Shown: positions 8,554 to 17,997, numbered from the stretch's first letter. The stretch: DNA of 64,000 bases from Apibacter sp. B3706 (GCF_011082725.1 NZ_CP049715.1:1178001-1242000); one strand, 5' to 3'. Numbers and translations: made by a program. Notes: a model not told the origin generated them from the letters alone.

Positions 8554-11500
8554 TTATTTTAAAGTTTGATTGAATGAAGAACTCCTTACCGATATACTAT
8601 TTTTTAAAATCTTAATTTCATCAATTAATTTCTTGTTTTTTCCCTGATAAACTAAAGATGTTTCATGTCTTACATAATTTCCTTTCCTTTGTGCACTTAG
8701 CCAATTAAATGATCCTATACATAGCAAATCTTCATCTTTAATAACAATTTTGCTGTGTACCTTAGTTATAAAATAAACATTTATTCCTTTACTTATTAGC
8801 TTAAAAAGAAATTGTTTTTTTTCTTCATTATCACCTAATAAATTGAGTTCATCATCAGTATAAATTGATATTTTAATGCCTTTTTGTTGAATCACTGATT
8901 CCATAAATGGCAATATATTGCTATTATTTACGGCATTTATTGAAAACCAAGGAGATACTATATAAATTTCTTTGACAGCATTATTTATTACATTTTTAAG
9001 AAACGAGTCGTGTTCATTCAAATTTTTAAGAACTTGAAAACCAACATTTCCTGATTCTAATAAATCTTTTCTTTCTATATATTCAAAATATAGACTATTT
9101 TTCTCACAAGAAAAAAGATAACGCGCTAAAATTCCTCTTGGCGTTTTTAACTTCGGATCGAATATATCCATATCTCCGAAAACCAAGAAGCTATCTTTTG
9201 CTCGAGATACGGCAACATTTAACATACTTGGCGGATTATCTATAAAAGTCCCATCGACATGTTTAGAGTAGACGGCAGAAAAAATTATTAATTTTCTTTC
9301 GGCTCCTTGAAAAGAATGAACCGTACCGATTGTTAAAAGATCTTCACCTTTATCTACATTTACATTTGCTTTAGAATTTCGTATAGCCCGTTTTATTTCG
9401 TTAACTTGAGCTCCAAATGGTGTGATAATCCCTACAATCTCATTCAAGGGCTGATTATATTTTTGTTCTAACTTTTGTTTATTTTCAATTATCCAATTAG
9501 CAATAACTCTTGCTTCTAATAAATTATAACGACTGCCTGATCCCGAATCTTGACATATTCCGTCAATATGTAAATATCCTAAGGCCGGAAAAAGTGAGTC
9601 TTTAGGTGAAATTCCTCGTTTTGGCAATAACTTTCCTTTATATATCAATTCATTACAATAACCAATAATTTCATTATAACAACGTCTATGTTCATATAAA
9701 TACATTCCCGGTTCCAAATCAGGATCATAACGATATCTGGATGCATTTTGTGCAATCTTCATCACACTGCCCGATGAAGCCGTTTTTCCTAAATCAGTTA
9801 ATTTTTCATATTCGTCTTCCACATTATCACTATTCAGAAGTTTAGCCTCCAAAAAATTTCCCACATCCACTTTTGGAGAAACGGACCAAATTGGTTCAAT
9901 TTGATGAATATCTCCAATTACCAGAGCTTTTTTACTGAGAGAAAATGAAGCTCCGGCAACTTCCGGTAATACCTGACCTGCTTCATCAACGATTAATAAA
10001 TCAGCCAAATTATATAAATAATCTTTAACGTAACCTGCTCCCGCATAAATAAAATGAGTAGGAAGCACATAGAAAGTTGAAACTACACAAGGAGTCAATT
10101 TCATCCTTAGATTCCATCGTTTAATTATGGCAGATTCTGCGTTTTTTTTATTCCATTTTTCTAAATTGGGAAGTAAATCTTCCATTTCAATTAACCAACG
10201 CCCTTCCCAATAATGGGTCGTTAACAAAAAAATATCAAATCGTATTTTAGTGTCCGCCTCAATATCCGCTTGATTAAGTGTTACCTTCTCAGAATTCTTT
10301 GTAACATGTAATGGTGCTAAAGCAATAGTCCAATTCGCTAAACAGGTTTCTAAATTTTGTATTAATTTTTTTATAATTTCTAAAATTCTCTCATTTTCGA
10401 GTATTGATTCACTTAGTGAAACCTTTTTATTTTCAATATATTCTGAAATTGAAATAAGGGTTTTAAATTGAAATTTTTCTTCTTTATCCCACACATCAGC
10501 AAGGTAAATCTTAGCCTTAAGCATACGTTTTTTAGCTACAAAAGGCATCCAAGAAAAAACTTGATACCATATATTTTCCCCAGCTTGAAATTGTTCCCAT
10601 TTAGATCGAATATTACTCCATAAATTTCTCTTTTCTTTCAAATTTTTTTCTTGACGTTCATAAAGCTCTAATTTTTCATAAGGGTTATTACCCAATTCTT
10701 GATGAACCTGCAAACGTATGTTATATAAAGCGTTCCATGATTCTTCCAAACATTTTAATTGTTTTGTTTTCGTAAGAATTTCTTTATGTAATCGTTTGAC
10801 GACATCTTCTATGGTTATATTTTTACTTTCAAGCTTTGGAAATGCTTTCGCTGCACATTCTTTATAAAAATATTTTGCTTTTTCAAAATATTCCTTGTCC
10901 TCCACTTGATTAAAGAATTTTTCAGTTTGAAAATTCTTTTCAGCTTGTTGAGCCTTACTTTTAGCCGGAAAATAAGCACCAAAACTGTCCATATTAGGTA
11001 ACCATCTGCCTGAAAAAGGACCTTCACCCTTTGAAAAATCTTTTCCAAATGCATCAATTATATTAGTCACTGCTTGATTATTTGTAGAAGCTGCAATAAT
11101 AATGGGGGGTTCAGACCCTTCCAATGCTCGCATTGCCCACAAAGAGGCAACTACGGAAAGTAACAGGGTCGTTTTACCCGTACCCGGAGGACCATTTACC
11201 GCAAGAATTTCTCCGGTTTCAGCATTTAATAAATGATTTAGTGCGTCGCGTTGCGCTTGAGCTAAAGGAAAAGTATTACTTGAATGAGCCAACCGCTTTG
11301 AAAAAAAACTATTACTTTCGAGACACGGTTGTTGGGGAGTAGAGGCTACAGAAGCATAACGTTCAAATAGAGGAATACTTTTAGAGCTATTTCGTAATTG
11401 TTCATATAAAGGAAATATATGTATTGCCGCATTTTTGACAAGATCTTGTTTTATTATATAACTGTGATCTAATCGTTCATAAGATCTGTTTTCTTTAATC

Positions 11501-12066
11501 CATTTTTTTGCCACCGTATTTAATAATGAATCGATAGTATTACAATATTTTTTCCAAGCATCAAAATATTTTTCATCACTTAATTTTGAATCTCCATCTT
11601 CAAATTCATTATAATTTATACCGGATATAGAATATGTGGATAGATAAACATCTAAATCATACATGGATCCAATTGCATAGGAACCATTAACTAAAGGTTT
11701 CAGTATATCTCGAGATATAAATGTACTGTCACTTTTAGGATAACATCTTCCGTCTCTGGCCAAAAAAGCAGCAGTTGATATAGGGACAAGGTATTCCGGA
11801 GTTTCATTAAATTTACCAAAACAATGTTCTGTAATATGATGATAAACTATAGGTCTTAAAATAATTTCAATAACTTTACAATCAGATGATTCATTTTTAA
11901 ACAGTTCTGTAGTTTTTTTCTCATCTAATTTTCCTGACGTTAGAAATTCCTTAGAACAAAATATCATTGATTCGGTATCTTTTTTATTTAATCCTCCCTT
12001 TGTAAAAGTGGCATCAGCTAAAGAATTACGCCAATATTTTGCAAAATTTTGTGATTTTGTGTCCAT
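8554..12066 (-). CDS. SF1 (DNA2/NAM7-like) helicase fused to a C-terminal phospholipase-D-type nuclease
   Basis: 1170 residues. Residues 1-260 are an uncharacterised N-terminal domain. SF1 helicase motifs follow: Q-motif PLAQAQRDAL 267-276, Walker A GPPGTGKTT 292-300, Walker B IVDEAGQ 692-698, motif III GDIHQIEPI 718-726, motif V GTVHSFQGAE 914-923 and motif VI VAVSRAKD 951-958. About 390 residues, partly coiled-coil-like, separate Walker A from Walker B. The C-terminal 150 residues carry one PLD motif, H1104-x-K-x4-D1111 (HSKIVIKD), followed by GSFN; one HKD motif implies a dimeric nuclease. Unwinding coupled to nuclease action is typical of defence-island proteins, but the specific system is not recognised. 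It is intact and beside a NACHT gene. Confidence 0.8.
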   Translation of the reverse strand: MDTKSQNFAKYWRNSLADATFTKGGLNKKDTESMIFCSKEFLTSGKLDEKKTTELFKNESSDCKVIEIILRPIVYHHITEHCFGKFNETPEYLVPISTAAFLARDGRCYPKSDSTFISRDILKPLVNGSYAIGSMYDLDVYLSTYSISGINYNEFEDGDSKLSDEKYFDAWKKYCNTIDSLLNTVAKKWIKENRSYERLDHSYIIKQDLVKNAAIHIFPLYEQLRNSSKSIPLFERYASVASTPQQPCLESNSFFSKRLAHSSNTFPLAQAQRDALNHLLNAETGEILAVNGPPGTGKTTLLLSVVASLWAMRALEGSEPPIIIAASTNNQAVTNIIDAFGKDFSKGEGPFSGRWLPNMDSFGAYFPAKSKAQQAEKNFQTEKFFNQVEDKEYFEKAKYFYKECAAKAFPKLESKNITIEDVVKRLHKEILTKTKQLKCLEESWNALYNIRLQVHQELGNNPYEKLELYERQEKNLKEKRNLWSNIRSKWEQFQAGENIWYQVFSWMPFVAKKRMLKAKIYLADVWDKEEKFQFKTLISISEYIENKKVSLSESILENERILEIIKKLIQNLETCLANWTIALAPLHVTKNSEKVTLNQADIEADTKIRFDIFLLTTHYWEGRWLIEMEDLLPNLEKWNKKNAESAIIKRWNLRMKLTPCVVSTFYVLPTHFIYAGAGYVKDYLYNLADLLIVDEAGQVLPEVAGASFSLSKKALVIGDIHQIEPIWSVSPKVDVGNFLEAKLLNSDNVEDEYEKLTDLGKTASSGSVMKIAQNASRYRYDPDLEPGMYLYEHRRCYNEIIGYCNELIYKGKLLPKRGISPKDSLFPALGYLHIDGICQDSGSGSRYNLLEARVIANWIIENKQKLEQKYNQPLNEIVGIITPFGAQVNEIKRAIRNSKANVNVDKGEDLLTIGTVHSFQGAERKLIIFSAVYSKHVDGTFIDNPPSMLNVAVSRAKDSFLVFGDMDIFDPKLKTPRGILARYLFSCEKNSLYFEYIERKDLLESGNVGFQVLKNLNEHDSFLKNVINNAVKEIYIVSPWFSINAVNNSNILPFMESVIQQKGIKISIYTDDELNLLGDNEEKKQFLFKLISKGINVYFITKVHSKIVIKDEDLLCIGSFNWLSAQRKGNYVRHETSLVYQGKNKKLIDEIKILKNSISVRSSSFNQTLK

Positions 12067-12229
12067 GAATTGTTCCTTTTTGTTTTGCTGTTTTAATTAT
12101 TTTATGAAGAAGCGTTTACTTAATTGAATGATCCTATTATTTAATTTCATTAGTGGTCATTTATTATTGATAGGTTTTACCAATTTTTTATCTAATGATT
12201 AAGTGCATTCGTTAGCTTTAAACATATAT

Positions 12230-12604
12230 TTAATTCTTAAAAATAATAGTATCTATTTTTTGCTCAATACGACTGTTTCTTTCACGCCCCCTACTTATCC
12301 ATCGGTTAGCCGCTTCTTCTTGTGAAAAAATACATAGGATGTTGTCTTCAATATTATAATCAAAAAGTTAGAATATAGAATTTTGAAAACTTTCGATTAT
12401 AAAAGATTGATATTCTACTAAATCATTATTAGATAATTTAGGAGTTAGAGCCGGTTGACTTCTATGTAAAATTTTCTTTATTTAAGTTATAGTAAAATTT
12501 TTAAAATCTGATTGATCTAATTGTTTAATAGTTTCTATTCGGGTAATAATATCTTCTTTTTCATTTAATATGATGGAAATTTTATCAGAATTTCGATTAC
12601 TCAT
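12230..12604 (-). pseudogene. Decayed 124-codon gene with two in-frame stops
   Basis: One frame runs from an ATG at 12604 to a TAA ending at 12230 and reads as coherent protein (MSNRNSDKISIILNEKEDII at the start, CIFSQEEAANRWISRGRE late) but is broken by TAA after residue 40 and again after the SFQNSIF stretch. Both look like simple nonsense substitutions, with no shift of frame. The product is not recognised. It could be a gene silenced after transfer, or a rare stop-containing remnant. Real coding origin is inferred from composition and frame length in very AT-rich DNA. Confidence 0.4.
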
Positions 12605-12761
12605 TTTTTTATTAATTAGTTAAATTGTGTCTTATAATAACGTTCAAATTAGCTTCATAGTACTATTCAAACAACTAGTTTTTTACCATTTAATCTTGTT
12701 AAAAAGCTATAAACACAGCAGGATAAGAAACAATGATTTTAGCTTGAGCGGAATTGCAACT

Positions 12762-12955
12762 TTATAAGATTCGGGTATTACAAAAAATATTTACCAACGG
12801 TAGCGGCTCCAGCGAGGGAATCAATCCTTTTAAAATATTCTCCGGCAAATCTAAAAAGGAAAATACTGCACTAACATCAAAATTTTGATGGATTCTTGTA
12901 TCAAAATTAATAGTTGTATACGCCTAAGGAAACTTAGAATTTACCGATTGTGAAG
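12762..12955 (-). pseudogene. Decayed gene fragment
   Basis: A minus-strand frame reads SSSQSVNSKFP, a TAG, then a clean stretch of about 53 codons containing VFSFLDLPENILKGLIPSLE before its stop at 12762. Codon choice and residue pattern look coding, yet no usable start exists and an internal stop is present. It lies directly downstream of another broken gene on the same strand, so the two may be parts of one decayed operon. Function not recognised. Confidence 0.35.
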
Positions 12956-12967
12956 ATGAATGTTTTT

Positions 12968-13273
12968 TTATAGTTGCCGTTTTTCCTCTGTTTGAAATTG
13001 GATATACCCATCGGCATATCTCGGATTTAAATTAATTCTGTCTAAGGTCCATTCCGGATAATGGCATATGTGCTTTTGATTATGCTCTTCAAACATCGGC
13101 CGGGTAATTCGTTTGTTTACATCCCATACTCGCATTCCATTTTTTTCCCATTGAACCAAGTTATACATTTCAGTGTTGTCTGCTTCATTAACAAAAAATT
13201 CTGCCGAAAATTCATTATTGGAGTAAATGATTAATTCGTTTACATTATGAAATCTACTGTACTAGTTTTTCAT
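12968..13273 (-). pseudogene. Decayed hypothetical gene (premature TAG at codon 4)
   Basis: From an ATG at 13273 the frame reads MKN, TAG, then about 97 sense codons, containing FFVNEADNTEMYNLVQWEKN and PRYADGYIQF, to a stop at 12968. An internal ATG at 13168 could still give a 66-residue product. Upstream, at about 13275-13325, the same strand and frame hold another coherent tail (VIHPDDLFRRRFIPNY then stop), suggesting a preceding gene now lost. I recognise no family. The 66-residue form might be expressed, but the longer reading is the more protein-like one. Confidence 0.4.
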
Positions 13274-13504
13274 TTAATAATTAGGTATAAATCGGCGTCT
13301 AAATAAATCGTCCGGGTGTATAACATTATTAGATTTATAGTAAGGTTAAATTTGAATCTTTCTTTATAAGAAAAAAGTTTCAAACAAATTTGTAGAAATA
13401 GTTAGCCAACATGCAACTATAATATTTAAGCCAAATTAAAATTTTTCCCTAATTCACTTCCTTTTTCTTTTCTGTTGTCGTTTAGATCAAATGTTTATTA
13501 AAAG

Positions 13505-14257
13505 TTATTTAAAATTTTCAATCTTACTCTTTATTTCACTTATAAAATCGGTTGCTAAAGTACTATTAAGTACATGTTCTTCAAAAGTCATGGTTAAATT
13601 CATAATAACTTTATAAAACTTTTCATTATTTTTTATGATCGGAATATTTTTTAACTTATCTAAACTTATACTCATTGTTGAGTTCAAAAATAGGGCTTCT
13701 GTAACTAAATCTTTATCTTTTAGCGAAGTGATCATAAAACTTCCCTGAATCCGGTGTCTTTTAGCTAAATTGTGATATGACAGATAAGAAATTAAACGTC
13801 TCAAATATTTAGGTTGATTTTCTATTAATCTGGTTTCTTTAAAAAAGATGGAAGTCTTATAATCAGAAAATTTACATTTATCTATTATTTCTTGAATTTC
13901 TTCAAGAGTTTTTTTATCAGAATTTTTAACCACACAAGGCATAACCTTATTTTCTCCATTAATCTTTCTGTCTAACATAAATTTTGCATTTATGGATTCG
14001 TATTCTACCACTTTCGGAAAAAATTTGGAGCGTTTGATGGCTATATTTAGTTCCGGAAAACATCTTAATACATCTGATATTATATATATCATATAAGCAG
14101 TATAAGAAATTTTTTTTCTTGTATTGTTATTTCTATGCTCAACGAGATTAGTACCATCTACGGGTACTGTGAGATGGATGGCATTTATTTTTTTGGTATA
14201 TTGTAAAAAACTATATACTCCCTTAATTTGTCGTGAAATAGGCTTTATTGGGTTCAT
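13505..14257 (-). CDS. Standalone E2-type (2-oxoacid dehydrogenase / CAT-like) acyltransferase with altered active site
   Basis: 250 residues matching the catalytic fold of lipoyl acyltransferases and chloramphenicol acetyltransferase: an N-terminal MNPIKPISRQIKGVYSFLQY, central SYTAYMIYIISDVLRCFPELN and C-terminal MTFEEHVLNSTLATDFISEI. No lipoyl or E1-binding domain is present. The catalytic HxxxDG of E2/CAT appears as HVLNST near residue 228: the His is kept but Asp and Gly are replaced, so activity may be changed or lost. It is 11 bp after a small gene on the same strand, likely co-transcribed. Acyl donor and acceptor are unknown. Confidence 0.65.
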   Translation of the reverse strand: MNPIKPISRQIKGVYSFLQYTKKINAIHLTVPVDGTNLVEHRNNNTRKKISYTAYMIYIISDVLRCFPELNIAIKRSKFFPKVVEYESINAKFMLDRKINGENKVMPCVVKNSDKKTLEEIQEIIDKCKFSDYKTSIFFKETRLIENQPKYLRRLISYLSYHNLAKRHRIQGSFMITSLKDKDLVTEALFLNSTMSISLDKLKNIPIIKNNEKFYKVIMNLTMTFEEHVLNSTLATDFISEIKSKIENFK

Positions 14258-14268
14258 TTTTTTATTAT

Positions 14269-14484
14269 TTAAATGTTAGAATCTTTTAGCGATAAACTCT
14301 TTACATTCTTTATTAATAAAAAATATTTATTTGAAAATATCTTTACTCCTTTTTCAACATACGCAACTATCTCTAATGGAAATAAAGAATTCCATTTTTC
14401 ACCTATTTGTGGTATTGCTCCAAATATGACCACTTTGTATAGCAATCCTTGCAAAAATTCACCTAATTTTTGAGTTTTATTCAT
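14269..14484 (-). CDS. Small hypothetical protein upstream of the acyltransferase
   Basis: 71 residues from an ATG at 14484. The middle is hydrophobic (LLYKVVIFGAIPQIGEKW) and the C-terminal half is basic. No family is recognised. It is assigned to this strand because it is 11 bp ahead of the acyltransferase in the same direction, whereas the opposing frame over the same bases has no neighbour to support it. It could be a fragment of a formerly longer gene. Confidence 0.4.
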   Translation of the reverse strand: MNKTQKLGEFLQGLLYKVVIFGAIPQIGEKWNSLFPLEIVAYVEKGVKIFSNKYFLLIKNVKSLSLKDSNI

Positions 14485-15706
14485 AAGTATTATTTTTTAA
14501 TAGTTTAAATTTAGTTTTATTGAATTTCGAGTGGTTAGCAGATTCTCTTATTTATTATTTATTTTTTTCTCATATCATTGTGTATTTTTTTTATTTTAAG
14601 CCATATATGAATTAACTAACGAACCTGTTTTTTGCCATAAAAACACATTCAATCTAATCCTAGTAATAACAGGAAAATTTTTCCGTAATTATTTTTTTAA
14701 AATAAATTAGTTTCATTCACTACTGCGTTCCCTATATTTAGGATTATCTATCTTTAAAAGAATAGCACCTATTTAATTTCTATTTTTTTATAATTCTTAT
14801 TGAAATCACCTATATTCTATCTGATATGAGCAAATCAATACTACATAAATGTCTTACTTAATTTTTACATTTCAAGTCGGATATACTAAATTTATGGCTG
14901 ATTATATATCCTTTATATTATCATGATATGTGATCTTCTATTTATAAATAATAATTGTTAACGCTTTTAATTAAATTTTTAATTGAATTAATCGAATTAA
15001 CCTACCCGCTAACATGTCTTTCTTTTAGAATTTAAATACTTACTTTTTGATATTAATTTCATTAAATTATATTTTATGTTAGTATAAATCAAATATATGA
15101 AAATAAATATACAATATTTTATTTATTTTTCATTTTTTTAATATATACAAGATATTTATACATTTTAAAATATAAAAATAGTTTTATTTACATATATTTA
15201 TTTATATATAATAAATAGTATAATTTGATTTTTTATTTAACAAAATTGTTTTTTTATAATTAATTTATAAAAAAACAATTATTATGTATAAAATATAATA
15301 CTTCTCTATAAAATAAAAAATATATATATCAATAATATATAAATAAATACATTAAATAAAATTATATAAATTTTAACTTGTATATTTTTTATTAATTTTA
15401 AAATAAAATTTTAAAATTTATATGTATTATTGCGTAATAAATAGTTTAATTTTAAAATGATTTATATGAATGTTCATAAATTAATCCCTATGGATTAAAT
15501 GTGTATTTAGTCAGTAAACTTATTTTATCTAACATGATAAAATTGTATTATCTTATTTATAGTTATAGATTTTTTAATAAAACCAATTTCTAAAATTAAG
15601 CATACATTATATACTGCCTAGTAAGGAGTAATTATTTATACCAACCGGATACGATTAAAATAATTACGATAAATATTATTGAATAAATATAATTTAATAT
15701 ATAAAA
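14485..15706. other. 1.2-kb gene-free, extremely AT-rich stretch
   Basis: By eye this is the lowest-GC part of the window, with long A/T runs such as those near 15110-15400. Stops are frequent in all frames, and no RNA gene, GC-stem hairpin or two-part promoter was seen. It forms the right edge of the accessory island between the tRNA and the secreted hydrolase. Confidence 0.6.
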
Positions 15707-16765
15707 ATGAAAATGAAAAATAAAATTATCTTAGCTTTTTTATGTTTATTACTTAATAGTATTAATTTATCTGCCCAATCGTTATCAAATTCTAAAAAAG
15801 ATATCTACAAAACAGGATTCCGTGAAATAAATATAAATGATTATTTAAGACCGCTTCAAATTGCTTTGATATATCCAACCTCGGCAAAACATCCCATTGC
15901 AAGAATTGGAGATAATGAATATATCATCGGTGAAAATGTAATTTATGATGCGAAAATATCCGATAAAAGCTTTCCTTTGGTTATTTTTTCTCATGGACTG
16001 AATGGGTCTTGGGATAATCATATTTGGTTAGCTGCAGCTTTAAGTAAAAGGGGATTTATTGTGGCAATGCCTAATCATCCCGGAACTACCTTGCAAGATA
16101 TGGATCCGCAACTTGCTCGAGATATGTTAGCCCGTCCGGAAGATATTCGTCGTACAATCAGTTATTTATTGGAAACTAAACAATTTTCAGATCATATAGA
16201 TGCTAATAATATCTCTATTATCGGGCATTCTTATGGAGGATGGACTGCAGTGGAAGCTATTGGCGGTAAATCTTCTGCTAAAGTTTTCAAAAAAGAATGT
16301 CGTAAATATCCCATCATGTTAGCTTGTGACATTTTTAATGAGCAAATGAAAGGTTTGGATGAAAGATCAGATTTTCTGAAATTAGATAAAGACATGAAAG
16401 ATCCCCGTATCAAAAGAGCAGTAATCTTAGATATAGGATTTGGCCGCATGTTTATTCCGTCCAGCTTATCGGAAATAAAAATTCCGGTTTTAGTCTATTC
16501 CGCCGGACCATTTGTAGAAAGAATACCGGCAGAATTAGAAACCGGTTATTTAACTAAATATCTACCGGAAAAAACTTCCAAACACATAGTTTTGAATAAT
16601 GCTACCCATTATAGCTTTATGGCTATCTGCAGAAAAAATGCAATAGAACTATTTAAAAAAGACAGACCGGATCAAGTTCCTACTTGTGAATTTGATACAA
16701 ATGAGCGTGCAAATATTCATACTCAATTGATTAAGCAAATAAGCAGTTTCTTAGTAAATAACTAG
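15707..16765 (+). CDS. Secreted alpha/beta hydrolase (dienelactone hydrolase / PAF-acetylhydrolase-like)
   Basis: 352 residues with an N-terminal signal peptide (hydrophobic residues 6-20, likely cut after LSAQ). The fold's markers are an oxyanion strand (LVIFSHGLNG), the nucleophile elbow GHSYGG and a late catalytic-His candidate in NNATHYSF. The size and PTSAKHPIARIG-like N-terminus recall PAF-acetylhydrolase/dienelactone-type esterases. It probably acts in the periplasm or outside on an ester substrate that cannot be named. A terminator follows, and it appears monocistronic. Confidence 0.75.
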   Translation: MKMKNKIILAFLCLLLNSINLSAQSLSNSKKDIYKTGFREININDYLRPLQIALIYPTSAKHPIARIGDNEYIIGENVIYDAKISDKSFPLVIFSHGLNGSWDNHIWLAAALSKRGFIVAMPNHPGTTLQDMDPQLARDMLARPEDIRRTISYLLETKQFSDHIDANNISIIGHSYGGWTAVEAIGGKSSAKVFKKECRKYPIMLACDIFNEQMKGLDERSDFLKLDKDMKDPRIKRAVILDIGFGRMFIPSSLSEIKIPVLVYSAGPFVERIPAELETGYLTKYLPEKTSKHIVLNNATHYSFMAICRKNAIELFKKDRPDQVPTCEFDTNERANIHTQLIKQISSFLVNN

Positions 16766-16785
16766 AAGCTTTAAAAAAATTTCAT

Positions 16786-16833
16786 AAATGGCAAGAGTAT
16801 AAAAAAACTATTTTATAGCCTTGCCATTTTTTA
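16786..16833 (+). terminator. Terminator after the secreted hydrolase
   Basis: AAATGGCAAG at 16786-16795 pairs perfectly with CTTGCCATTT at 16820-16829, followed by a T run, 20 bases after the stop. The loop is long and AT-rich. Confidence 0.65.
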
Positions 16834-17069
16834 TATATACCATCTCAATAAAATTAGTAAAAAATTACCGATAATTATATATAAGTTACTTGATCTTTAA
16901 AAACATGACTTAACTTCTATTGCTGTTATGATATCCTCAAAACCCTTTTCCTTATTTCGTTTTTAATCTCTACTAAAAAAGTGTGAAATTTTATCCCTGA
17001 ATTTTAAAATAATAATCTTATTTTTGCAGGCAATACAAAGACAACAACACAACACTAAAAAGTTTTATT
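16834..17069. other. Leader region of the response-regulator gene
   Basis: A -7-like TATTTTTG lies at 17019-17026, 43 bases before the ATG; no matching TTTG was seen 19 bp upstream. Nothing else is recognisable between the hydrolase terminator and this gene. Confidence 0.45.
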
Positions 17070-17723
17070 ATGTTTGAAAAGATTCTTATTGCAGAGAATT
17101 TCTCTAACGATAATTTTGCTGTTAAAAAGATAGTTGAAGAACTAAATATTCCTCATATTGACCAAGCAAATTATTGTGACGATGCCATTTCTAAAATTCG
17201 AAAGTCTTTTTCTAATAATTTACCTTATGGACTATTAATTACAGACTTAACATTTGACCCTAATCAAGAACATGCCATTACATCAGGGGAAGAACTTATT
17301 AAAGTAGCCAAAGAGGAATTTCCCGATCTTAAAATTATTGTTTTTTCCATTGAAGACAGACAGCCTATTATTAATTCTTTTTTTGAAAAATATAATATAG
17401 ATGCTTTTATAACGAAAGGCGCAGAAAGTGCAAAAGAATTAAAGAAAGCTATAGAAGATGTATATGAAAATAAAATATACCTGTATTCCAACAAATCTCA
17501 AAAAGGCGGATTATTTGAGTTCACAAATAATGACCTGGAATTAGTGCGCCTATTATCGGTTGGTATGAATGTACCTGAAATTTCAGTCAAATTCAAAACA
17601 GAAAAGGTATATCCCAACAGTGAAAGTTATTTAAATAAAAGATTGGTATCGATTCGACAACATGCCGGAGCTGCAACTACTTTACATTTACTTACTTTAT
17701 TTTCAGATTGGAACTTAATATAA
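17070..17723 (+). CDS. Orphan NarL-like response regulator
   Basis: 217 residues. The receiver domain covers about 1-130, with D59 in LLITDL as the likely phosphoacceptor and K116 in FITKGAES as the conserved lysine. The C-terminal 70 residues form a degenerate LuxR/NarL-type helix-turn-helix (NNDLELVRLLSVGMNVPEIS) ending in a hydrophobic tail. No histidine kinase is adjacent, so it is an orphan regulator in this window. Target genes are unknown. Confidence 0.8.
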   Translation: MFEKILIAENFSNDNFAVKKIVEELNIPHIDQANYCDDAISKIRKSFSNNLPYGLLITDLTFDPNQEHAITSGEELIKVAKEEFPDLKIIVFSIEDRQPIINSFFEKYNIDAFITKGAESAKELKKAIEDVYENKIYLYSNKSQKGGLFEFTNNDLELVRLLSVGMNVPEISVKFKTEKVYPNSESYLNKRLVSIRQHAGAATTLHLLTLFSDWNLI

Positions 17724-17924
17724 ATCGTACGGTAAAATTTATTAAAAAATATTTTATAACCTAATTGATTTATTTTCAATTATATATGAAAGTTTAATGC
17801 ATATATTCATGAAATCCATCAATTAAACAGTAAATATCCGATCCCTATATCCTTTCGGTATATAAATGATTGTTGAAACAGTTAGCACCTCATAAATATG
17901 CCTTTATTTTATTAAGGATATATC

Positions 17925-17947
17925 ATTGATATTATCTAAATATCAAT
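17925..17947. promoter_or_regulatory. Perfect 9-5-9 inverted repeat upstream of umuD
   Basis: ATTGATATT, ATCTA, AATATCAAT: a symmetrical 23-bp palindrome about 43 bp upstream of the umuD -7 element. It has no T-tract after it and is not at the end of a gene, so it looks more like a repressor or activator site than a terminator. A role in DNA-damage control of umuDC is an inference from position only. Confidence 0.45.
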
Positions 17948-17989
17948 CAAATTGCTATTTTATCGCTTCTTTTTCAACATAATTCATAA

Positions 17990-17997
17990 TAAATTTG
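17990..17997 (+). promoter_or_regulatory. -7 element of umuD giving a near-leaderless transcript
   Basis: TAAATTTG (TAnnTTTG) ends only five bases before the umuD ATG at 18003. If transcription starts at the usual distance, the mRNA would have a leader of zero to about two bases. This also rules out the longer reading frame that begins upstream at 17952. Confidence 0.6.

Noticed and set aside
14273-14473. A 66-codon plus-strand frame opposite the small gene at 14269-14484
   Set aside because: It mirrors the minus-strand frame, has no neighbour or promoter on its strand, and the minus reading lies 11 bp ahead of a real gene.
15100-15420. Possible replication origin or repeat array in the AT-rich stretch
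   Set aside because: No DnaA-box clusters, dnaA or other origin-linked genes, and no regular repeat period were visible; it is only low-complexity AT DNA.
5890-15706. An att site: second copy of the tRNA 3' end at the far edge of the island
   Set aside because: I searched by eye for the cgagcccaagtgggacca block and saw no second copy, and there is no integrase gene.
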